From positions 1-10,231 of the forward strand of contig JBHHYS010000086.1 in NCBI GenBank assembly GCA_046757645.1: a DNA stretch of 10,231 nt, given 5' to 3'. Both the position numbers and the translations under genes were made by a program. Origin of the DNA: JBHHYS01 sp046757645 (GTDB taxonomy: Bacteria > Acidobacteriota > Terriglobia > Acidiferrales > 2-02-FULL-67-57). Shown here piece after piece: positions 6,376-10,231 of this stretch. The notes beneath the pieces are model-generated. The model saw only the letters and a program-made list of their open reading frames with translations. It was not told the origin of the DNA and made no database searches. Positions within the stretch are counted from its first letter, which is position 1. The number at the start of each line of letters is the position of its first letter.

Positions 6376-7286
6376 CGAGTGCCGGCGGCGGCTTCCTGCT
6401 CCTGGGCGTGGTAAGAGGAGCGCACCAGCGGCCCGGCTTCCACGTGCTTGAAGCCCAGCCCGAGGGCGTCGCGCTTGATCTGCGCGAACTCCTCGGGATG
6501 ATAGAAGCGCACGAGCGGCAGGTGCTGCTTGGTGGGTTGCAGGTACTGGCCTACAGTGAGAATGTCGACGTCCTGCGCGCGGAGGTCGCGCAGGGTTTCC
6601 CGGATTTCTTCGTAGCTCTCGCCCAGCCCCACCATAATGCCGCTCTTGGTGGGCATCTGCGTCCCGAGGCTTCGGGAGAGCTGCTTGGCGCGCCGCAGCA
6701 ACTCCAGCGAGCGCTCATAGCCAGCGCCCTTGCGCACCCGGCGATAGAGCCGCGGCACGGTTTCGGTGTTGTGGTTGAGCACTTCGGGGGCCGCCTCCAC
6801 CACCGTGGCCAGCGCCGCCCCGTTGCCGCCAAAGTCGGGAACCAGCACTTCCACCTTGCACCCGGGCTGGTGGCGGCGAATGGCGCGAATGGTCTCAGCG
6901 AAAATCGAAGCGCCGCCGTCGCCGAGGTCGTCGCGGTTCACCGAAGTCACCACCGCGTAGCGCAGCCGCATCGCTGCGACTGCTTTCCCCACCCGCCGCG
7001 GCTCGTCCTCATCCAGGCCCAGCGGCTTCCCGTGGGGCACGGCGCAGAACCCGCAGGCGCGCGTGCACAGGTTGCCGAGAATCATAAAAGTCGCCGTGCC
7101 CTGCCCCCAGCACTCGGCGACGTTGGGGCAGCGCGCCGACTCGCACACCGTGTGCAGCTCCAGCCGCCGCACCAACCCCTTGACCCGCGTGTAGCTTTCT
7201 CCCCCGGGGAGACGCACCTTCAGCCACGCCGGACGCGCCAGGTGCGCCAGCGGGCTCGACTCCAATATGGGAAGCTCAAGACCCAT
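6363..7286 (-). CDS. lipA: Lipoyl synthase
   Basis: LipA is a radical SAM enzyme that inserts two sulfur atoms into protein-bound octanoyl groups to make lipoyl cofactor for 2-oxo acid dehydrogenases and the glycine cleavage system. The 307-residue length is typical. All diagnostic residues are present: C48, C53 and C59 (C-E-S-A-R-C-P-N-V-A-E-C) bind the auxiliary 4Fe-4S cluster that donates sulfur; C74-x3-C78-x2-C81 bind the SAM cluster; R289-S-S-Y-H-A carries the serine ligand S290 of the auxiliary cluster. N-H-N-T-E-T and G-E-S-Y-E-E are further family blocks. It is a lone leftward gene with no lipB, lplA or dehydrogenase genes in view. The ATG at 7286 is the only sensible start; no clear Shine-Dalgarno precedes it. 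The C-terminal L-R-G comes from a repeat palindrome. Confidence 0.97.
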   Translation of the reverse strand: MGLELPILESSPLAHLARPAWLKVRLPGGESYTRVKGLVRRLELHTVCESARCPNVAECWGQGTATFMILGNLCTRACGFCAVPHGKPLGLDEDEPRRVGKAVAAMRLRYAVVTSVNRDDLGDGGASIFAETIRAIRRHQPGCKVEVLVPDFGGNGAALATVVEAAPEVLNHNTETVPRLYRRVRKGAGYERSLELLRRAKQLSRSLGTQMPTKSGIMVGLGESYEEIRETLRDLRAQDVDILTVGQYLQPTKQHLPLVRFYHPEEFAQIKRDALGLGFKHVEAGPLVRSSYHAQEQEAAAGTRLRG

Positions 7287-7298
7287 AGCCAGAGTTTG

Positions 7299-7304
7299 AT
7301 TCTA
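7299..7304 (-). promoter_or_regulatory. Possible extended -10 box of lipA
   Basis: On the minus strand TGG-TAGAAT (hexamer 7304-7299) matches the extended -10 form TGn-TAnnnT, 12 nt before the ATG. No good -35 is visible. Transcription starting about 7 nt downstream would leave a leader of only about 5 nt, consistent with the missing Shine-Dalgarno. Confidence 0.4.
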
Positions 7305-7314
7305 CCACGGCAAA

Positions 7315-7383
7315 CCCCGGCGGCAGGTGCCGCCGGGCTCAGCGCAGCTAGACAACCTGAGCCCCGAGGCTCCCGCCCCGGGG
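7315..7383 (+). repeat. Three-stem repeat element, copy 1
   Basis: Stem 1 is CCCGGCGGC (7316-7324) with GCCGCCGGG (7329-7337), loop AGGT. Stem 2 is GGGCTCA (7335-7341) with TGAGCCC (7358-7364), sharing a few bases with its neighbours. Stem 3 is CCCCGAGGC (7362-7370) with GCCCCGGGG (7375-7383), one mismatch, loop TCCC. It lies 29 bp upstream of the lipA start. Its recurrence at 9020 and 10015 shows it is a repeat family, not a lipA riboswitch. Confidence 0.75.
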
Positions 7384-7410
7384 AAAACTAGATGCAAATG
7401 CGGGGCGGGC

Positions 7411-7426
7411 CAGCCCTTCAGGGCTG
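7411..7426. repeat. CAGCCCTTCAGGGCTG hairpin
   Basis: A perfect 7-bp inverted repeat around a TC centre. It is part of the 485-bp gene-free stretch between lipA and the NTF2-like gene, which is filled end to end with palindromes and shows no coding signal. Confidence 0.6.
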
Positions 7427-7448
7427 ACATTGCTGGCTGCCAGTATTT

Positions 7449-7503
7449 CGGCTTTAGCCGCTGAGGGTTCACGCCTGCCTCAGGCCTCAGGGGCTAAAGC
7501 CCC
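7449..7503. repeat. Inverted pair of CCTCAGGGGCTAAAGCC palindromes
   Basis: CGGCTTTAGCCGCTGAGG (from 7449) and CCTCAGGGGCTAAAGCCCC (7485-7503) are reverse complements over 17 bp with one mismatch, separated by about 18 nt. Each is itself a short hairpin, so the pair can fold either as two small stems or one long stem. The two halves match the copies at the ends of the PIG-L gene and lipA. Confidence 0.75.
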
Positions 7504-7522
7504 GGGGTTTGCGGCCTGGAAC

Positions 7523-7578
7523 GGCGGGGTTCCCTTCGACTAGCTCAGGGTCTACGCTGCGCTCCGAGAAACCCCGCC
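7523..7578. repeat. GGCGGGGTT/AACCCCGCC hairpin interrupted by a CCCTTCGA element
   Basis: The arms GGCGGGGTT (7523-7531) and AACCCCGCC (7570-7578) are identical to the intact hairpin at 531-550. Here the 2-nt centre is replaced by 38 nt (7532-7569) that begin CCCTTCGACTAGCTCAGGG, a member of the CCCTTCGA/CTCAGGG family. Flanks also match the reverse complement of the 531-588 locus (CTAAAGCCC ... GAACGGCGGGGTT). This looks like one repeat family inserted in the loop of another. Confidence 0.65.
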
Positions 7579-7610
7579 CCGCCAAAAACCGGGCCAGTCC
7601 AGCGACCCCC

Positions 7611-7679
7611 TGCCCGAGCTTGCCCTGAGCTTGCCCCGAGCTGCGTCGAGGGGCGAAGTCAAAGGGCGGAGCCGAGGGA
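7611..7679 (-). repeat. CCCTTCGA/CTCAGGG element, copy 3, rearranged
   Basis: CCCGAGCTTGCCCTGAGCTTGCCCCGAG and following GTCGAGGGGCGAAGTCAAAGGG (given as parts: GAGCTTGCCCTGAGC, GTCGAGGGGCGAAG) are diverged, partly duplicated forms of the family in the opposite orientation to copy 1. It lies about 90 bp beyond the 3' end of the NTF2-like gene. Confidence 0.55.
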
Positions 7680-7771
7680 TGCCGCTGGGAGCCTTTTTCA
7701 TGCTGGGACAGAGATTCCTGCCTGCCTGTTCCGCGTGCGCTCGCTAGAACTGTCTCCTGGATCAGATGGCG

Positions 7772-8662
7772 CTAGGGATTAATGGAGCGGTGATAGTGGA
7801 GCGCCCGCCAGGTGCCGTCTTCTCGCACAAACACCACGCTGATCTTGCCCGCCTGCCGGAACTCCTTCCCCGCGGCGATGCCGGACTCGGTGAAGTAGTA
7901 GGTGAGCAGGGCGGTATCCCCCAGAACCTGTACTTCCGGGTCGAGCATCTGCCAGTTGCGCAGCTCGGTTTGCGTCAGCAGGGCTTCCAGGGCGTGCAGG
8001 GCATCCTGCTTGCTGCGGATGCGATAGGCTTGGCTCTCGTCGAAATAGGAGACGTTGTCGGCAAAGTAGCCCTCCAGGCTGGCGAGCTGCCGGCTCTCCC
8101 GAGCCTCCCAGGCCTCGCGCTCGCGCTGGAGAATCTTGGCCACCTCCGCCTCCAGCACGGTTGCCGTGGGGGGAAGCGTGGCAGGCAGCGAGGAGTGCCA
8201 ATGCTTGAGTTTCCATTGCCGGCCTTCTTTGACGAACACCAGTGTGGCGCGGCCCTTGAAGGTGCGCCGGGTGCCGTCCTTGAAGGTCAGCCGGGCGCGC
8301 CAGGTGAACGACGACCAGGCACTCCTGCGGTCAACGCTCACCGAGATGGGCGTGGTGGGGACGAAGCGGCGCGCGGCCAGCGGCGCCAGAAATTCCTCCG
8401 CTTGCTTCTCCAGATCGCTGAGCGTGGCGAGCCGCTCCGTAAACGCCGGAAAGAACGGGCCCGCCCCCGCGCTGTGTTCGGTGATCGCTTGGCGGATCAC
8501 CGCCGGATCCACGCTGTTATTGGCCGCGATCAGCCGGTCAATGACTGCCCGCACCGCCCGCTCGCTCTTGCTCTGGGCCAGCAGCGGCGGCGCCACTCCC
8601 GCCAGCAGCAGCACTCCCAGAAGTACGCTCAGCAGGTTCCGCCAACGATGTGCATGAGGCAT
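7772..8662 (-). CDS. Secreted protein with two NTF2-like (SnoaL-type) domains
   Basis: The 296-residue product starts with a clear Sec signal peptide (basic H-R-W-R, then LLSVLLGVLLLAG, cleavage probably after L-L-A-Q near residue 30). Two alpha+beta cone-like domains follow. Domain 1 (about 33-160) ends with F-K-G-R-A-T-L-V-F-V-K-E-G-R-Q-W-K-L-K-H-W-H-S-S. Domain 2 (about 173-296) starts with a helix (I-L-Q-R-E-R-E-A-W) and ends I-S-V-V-F-V-R-E-D-G-T-W-R-A-L-H-Y-H-R-S. The shared ending (F-V-K/R-E-x-G-x-W-x-x-x-H-x-H) is the typical last strand pair of NTF2-like folds and shows internal duplication. Such domains bind small ligands or act as isomerases or stress proteins; no catalytic set is evident, so the role is open. 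GAGG 6 nt before the ATG supports the start. It stands alone. Confidence 0.75.
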   Translation of the reverse strand: MPHAHRWRNLLSVLLGVLLLAGVAPPLLAQSKSERAVRAVIDRLIAANNSVDPAVIRQAITEHSAGAGPFFPAFTERLATLSDLEKQAEEFLAPLAARRFVPTTPISVSVDRRSAWSSFTWRARLTFKDGTRRTFKGRATLVFVKEGRQWKLKHWHSSLPATLPPTATVLEAEVAKILQREREAWEARESRQLASLEGYFADNVSYFDESQAYRIRSKQDALHALEALLTQTELRNWQMLDPEVQVLGDTALLTYYFTESGIAAGKEFRQAGKISVVFVREDGTWRALHYHRSINP

Positions 8663-8668
8663 ATGCCA

Positions 8669-8711
8669 CCTCGGTTCGGAATGTTGCCCTCCCCTTGCCA
8701 GCAGGATTATA
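8669..8711 (-). promoter_or_regulatory. -10 box and Shine-Dalgarno of the NTF2-like gene
   Basis: On the minus strand a perfect TATAAT (8711-8706) stands about 43 nt before the ATG, and GAGG (8672-8669) lies 6 nt before it. The -35 position (8734-8729) reads CCCGCG, so the promoter would need an activator or an alternative contact. Confidence 0.5.
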
Positions 8712-8766
8712 CGCTCGCCCGCTTTCTCCGCGGGAGCACTTATTCGGCGTCTTTGACGTCGCCAAA

Positions 8767-8786
8767 GCTAGCGGCGACGAAGGCTC
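8767..8786 (+). repeat. Decayed REP-like head
   Basis: GCTAGCGGCGACGAAGGC matches the start of the subtype-Y REPs, with CTAG instead of GTAG and no matching 3' arm. It is probably a truncated copy at the left edge of the RAYT repeat cluster. Confidence 0.45.
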
Positions 8787-8842
8787 CGGGCAGGCACCAG
8801 GCCCACCCCTACCCAAGCAACTGCCACCGTGAACGCCCGGGA

Positions 8843-8877
8843 GGTAGCGGCGACGAAGGCGCAGTCTTCGTCGTCGG
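8843..8877 (+). repeat. REP-like hairpin, subtype Y
   Basis: GTAG (8844-8847) is followed by CGGCGACGAAG, a short centre, and CTTCGTCGTCGG. The stem GACGAAG/CTTCGTC is perfect. A 5' GTAG tetranucleotide before an imperfect stem is the hallmark of REPs mobilised by RAYT transposases. Confidence 0.8.
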
Positions 8878-8922
8878 CCTGCCTGTCCGGAAGATTCCTG
8901 CTCAGCCCAGCGGCCACCCCTG

Positions 8923-8966
8923 TCCCGAGCTTGCCCTGAGCGAAGTCGAAGGGCGGAGTCGAAGGG
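8923..8966 (-). repeat. CCCTTCGA/CTCAGGG element, copy 4
   Basis: The core CCCTGAGCGAAGTCGAAGGG (8934-8953) is the reverse-orientation form of copy 1, followed by GGAGTCGAAGGG. It stands between a subtype-Y REP and a three-stem element, the same order as downstream of the RAYT. Confidence 0.7.
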
Positions 8967-9019
8967 CCTGCCGGAGCAGACAGGAATATCTCCTGTGTCC
9001 TAATTCGACAGAGGTCACT

Positions 9020-9091
9020 CCCGGTGGCCGGTGCCACCGGGCTCGGCGAGAAAAATGTTTACGCCGCCGAGCTCTCAGGCACCTGCCTGGG
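9020..9091 (+). repeat. Three-stem repeat element, copy 2
   Basis: Stem 1 is CCCGGTGGC (9020-9028) with GCCACCGGG (9033-9041), loop CGGT. Stem 2 is GCTCGGCG (9041-9048) with CGCCGAGC (9065-9072), perfect. Stem 3 is CTCAGGC (9074-9080) with GCCTGGG (9085-9091), loop ACCT, one G-T pair. It ends 3 bp before the REP pair that precedes the RAYT. Confidence 0.75.
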
Positions 9092-9094
9092 CTT

Positions 9095-9192
9095 GGTAGC
9101 GGCGACAAAGCTGCAGCCTTCGTCGCCGGTTTGAAAAGCCGACGAGGAATGCCGCGCCTGTCGGCGCAAACCCGCGTCCCGCGCCGCTACCC
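9095..9192 (+). repeat. BIME-like inverted REP pair upstream of the RAYT
   Basis: The left half (9095-9129) is subtype Y: GGTAGCGGCGACAAAG, centre CTGCAG, CCTTCGTCGCCGG. The right half (9138-9192) is subtype Z reversed: GCCGACGAGGAATGC through CGCCGCTACC. The unit therefore begins GGTAG and ends CTACC, and GCCGG/GCCGAC face each other in the middle. The gene starts 22 bp later. The right-hand inner stem is partly decayed. Confidence 0.8.
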
Positions 9193-9201
9193 GCCGTGAT
9201 A

Positions 9202-9207
9202 TATAGT
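9202..9207 (+). promoter_or_regulatory. Possible -10 box of the RAYT gene
   Basis: TATAGT in the sequence GATATATAGT lies 7 nt before the ATG at 9215, so transcription would start at or next to the start codon. With no Shine-Dalgarno in sight this suggests a leaderless mRNA. No -35 box is evident, and that position falls in the REP. Confidence 0.35.
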
Positions 9208-9214
9208 TCGCCCT

Positions 9215-9715
9215 ATGGCCCGTCTGCGCAGGCTGGTCCTTAGCGACAAAATCTTTTTCCTGACCACGAATTTGAAGCGAGGATCGTCACCCTTCACCCC
9301 GAAAGAGCGCGGCTTGTTGTGCGACGCGATTGCTGCAGTACGCACCCGCCACCAGTTCCGACTTGCTGCTTTTGTGATTATGCCGGATCACATGCATTTA
9401 TTGCTACGGCCGGCCGCCGGGGACACAATTTCATCCATCGTGCAGGAGTTGAAATCTGTTGCTGGGCGAAGGATCAACACCAAGCGAGACGCTAAGGGAA
9501 CGTTATGGCAGAAGGGTTTCTTCGACCGCTTTATGCGCACGCCCAAAGAGTTTTTCGAGACCTTCGACTATTTGCACCAGAACCCGGTGCGCAAAAGCCT
9601 GGCAGCCGCGCCCGAAGAATGGTGGTGGTCAAGCGCCGCAGCCTATGCAGGCCTTGATTGCATCATTCCGGTGGATTTCCTCGATCTGCCTGCGCAATCG
9701 GAAAAGCGTCTCTAG
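9215..9715 (+). CDS. REP-associated tyrosine transposase (RAYT, Y1/IS200-like)
   Basis: This 166-residue protein belongs to the single-domain HUH (Y1) transposases related to IS200/IS605 TnpA. Known RAYTs cut and rejoin single-stranded REP sequences at a 5' GTAG next to a hairpin. I55-M-P-D-H59-M-H61-L-L-L is the HUH metal-binding motif. Y119 in F-D-Y-L-H-Q-N-P-V is the expected nucleophile, on the helix that also carries the family's N-P-V block. W136-W-W-S-S-A-A-A-Y is the usual C-terminal signature. Length is normal and nothing looks inactivated. It is bracketed by BIME-like REP pairs that begin with GTAG, one 22 bp before the start and one beginning on the last base of its stop codon. It has no accessory TnpB and lower GC than its neighbours. 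It acts on DNA in the cytoplasm, presumably during replication. Confidence 0.93.
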   Translation: MARLRRLVLSDKIFFLTTNLKRGSSPFTPKERGLLCDAIAAVRTRHQFRLAAFVIMPDHMHLLLRPAAGDTISSIVQELKSVAGRRINTKRDAKGTLWQKGFFDRFMRTPKEFFETFDYLHQNPVRKSLAAAPEEWWWSSAAAYAGLDCIIPVDFLDLPAQSEKRL

Positions 9716-9842
9716 TAGCGGCGACGAAGTCAGCCGAATGCGCCGCAAGCGCGTTCGGCGCTTCGTCGTCGGCCGGTACGAAAAAAAGGCCGACGAGCAA
9801 TGCTGCGCCTGTCAGCGCAAGGCGCATTCCTCGCCGCTACCC
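9715..9842 (+). repeat. BIME-like inverted REP pair downstream of the RAYT
   Basis: The left half (9715-9772) is subtype Y with a long inner stem: GTAGCGGCGACGAAG, then GCCGAATGCGC against GCGCGTTCGGC, then CTTCGTCGTCGG. The right half (9788-9842) is subtype Z reversed, with GGCCGACGAGCAATGC through GCATTCCTCGCCGCTACC. GTCGGCC and GGCCGAC face each other across a 15-nt, A-rich spacer. It starts on the last G of the RAYT stop codon. Confidence 0.85.
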
Positions 9843-9857
9843 GGGCATCGTATAACA

Positions 9858-9893
9858 GGGTAGCGGTGATGAAGCCGCAGGCTTCGTCGCCGG
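9858..9893 (+). repeat. REP-like hairpin, subtype Y
   Basis: GTAG (9860-9863) precedes CGGTGATGAAGCC, a GCA loop region and GGCTTCGTCGCCGG. It aligns without gaps to the copy at 8843, 1016 bp upstream, and the match continues into a shared 22-nt block (8894-8915 and 9910-9931). Confidence 0.8.
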
Positions 9894-9936
9894 CCTGCCT
9901 TCCGTGAATATTCCTGCTCAGCCCAGCGGCCCCCCT

Positions 9937-10004
9937 GTCCCTCGCTTGCCCCGCCCGCCCTGAGCTTGTCGAAGGGAGCGCAGTCGAGGGGCGGAGTGGA
10001 GGGA
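9937..10004 (-). repeat. CCCTTCGA/CTCAGGG element, copy 5
   Basis: CCCTGAGCTTGTCGAAGGG (9958-9976) is the exact reverse complement of copy 1 at 6177-6195. Similarity runs on through GCAGTCGAGGGGCGGAGT. It lies between a REP and a three-stem element, as copy 4 does. Confidence 0.75.
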
Positions 10005-10014
10005 TGCCGCTGCG

Positions 10015-10085
10015 CCCCGGTGGCGGGAGCCACCGGGCTCGACCGGAAGAGAACAACACCGAGCCCCGAGGCTCCTGCCTCGGGG
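10015..10085 (+). repeat. Three-stem repeat element, copy 3
   Basis: Stem 1 is CCCGGTGGC (10016-10024) with GCCACCGGG (10029-10037), loop GGGA. Stem 2 is GGGCTCG (10035-10041) with CGAGCCC (10060-10066). Stem 3 is CCCCGAGGC (10064-10072) with GCCTCGGGG (10077-10085), perfect, loop TCCT. Confidence 0.8.
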
Positions 10086-10098
10086 AATCCCCGCAAAA

Positions 10099-10168
10099 CC
10101 CGACGAGGAATGCGGCTCCGATCCCGAAGCGTCGGGACTTGGGGCCAAACGCGCCCCTCGCCGCTACC
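10099..10168 (-). repeat. REP-like hairpin, subtype Z
   Basis: Reversed, it begins GGTAGCGGCGAGGGG and ends GCATTCCTCGTCGGG, like the right halves of the two REP pairs flanking the RAYT. An extra inner stem TCCCGA/TCGGGA is present at its centre. Confidence 0.7.
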
Positions 10169-10188
10169 TGCCCCTTGTTTGCGACCTT

Positions 10189-10223
10189 GGTAGCGGCGAC
10201 GAAGGCGCAGCCTTCGTCGTCGG
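10189..10223 (+). repeat. REP-like hairpin, subtype Y, at window edge
   Basis: GGTAGCGGCGACGAAGGC, loop GCA-type centre, GCCTTCGTCGTCGG. This is the cleanest subtype-Y copy (GACGAAGGC/GCCTTCGTC perfect). A partner subtype-Z half may lie past the window end. Confidence 0.8.
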
Positions 10224-10231
10224 TTTGTACA

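Noticed and set aside
7315..7383. Riboswitch or leader RNA for lipA
   Set aside because: The structure also occurs at 9020 and 10015 away from lipA, and a -10-like box between it and the gene suggests it is not in the transcript.
6408..7391. Long plus-strand frame opposite lipA
   Set aside because: LipA on the minus strand has every diagnostic residue; the opposite frame is a compositional shadow.
7766..9199. 477-codon plus-strand frame opposite the NTF2-like gene and running through the repeats
   Set aside because: It spans an antisense gene and then REP and other palindromes, and has no recognisable domain.
8843..10223. CRISPR array
   Set aside because: Repeats are self-complementary, of two subtypes, in both orientations and unevenly spaced, with no uniform spacers and no cas genes.

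Overview
The window is GC-rich bacterial DNA. Protein style (a large secreted PIG-L deacetylase with a C-terminal glutamine-amidotransferase-like fold, an APC permease, a tandem NTF2-like secreted protein) and very dense intergenic palindromes fit Acidobacteriota best. That assignment is an inference from general likeness, not from a marker gene.

Layout. Positions 88-4637 hold a leftward block: APC-family permease (4637-3216), overlapping by ATGA with a secreted PIG-L deacetylase (3219-568), then a small GIY-YIG nuclease-like gene (516-88). Running rightward from the 203-bp divergent gap are a polytopic membrane protein (4841-5782) and, 10 bp later, a Rieske [2Fe-2S] gene (5793-6120) that is broken exactly in its first Cys-x-His motif. 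Then come leftward lipA (7286-6363), a leftward secreted protein with two NTF2-like domains (8662-7772), and a rightward REP-associated tyrosine transposase, RAYT (9215-9715).

The most interesting material is between the genes. The gaps at 6121-6362, 7287-7771, 8663-9214 and 9716-10231 hold no convincing genes. They are packed with at least four families of short palindromic repeats: (1) REP-like hairpins starting with GTAG, in two subtypes that pair head-to-tail into BIME-like units on both sides of the RAYT; (2) a roughly 70-nt element with three consecutive stems, in three copies, whose middle stem changes by compensatory substitutions; (3) a CCCTTCGA/CTCAGGG element in five copies; (4) a CCTCAGGGGCTAAAGCCCC palindrome that supplies the last codons or the stop codon of two unrelated genes and is often followed by a GGCGGGGTT/AACCCCGCC hairpin. 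A composite of families 1, 3 and 2 occurs upstream and again downstream of the RAYT with a constant offset of 1016 bp over its first part.

The permease and deacetylase are probably co-translated, and could handle an amino-acid-like or amino-sugar-derived product; the substrate is unknown. LipA is an ordinary housekeeping enzyme. The RAYT is the likely mobiliser of the family-1 repeats, and no gene in the window explains the other three families.
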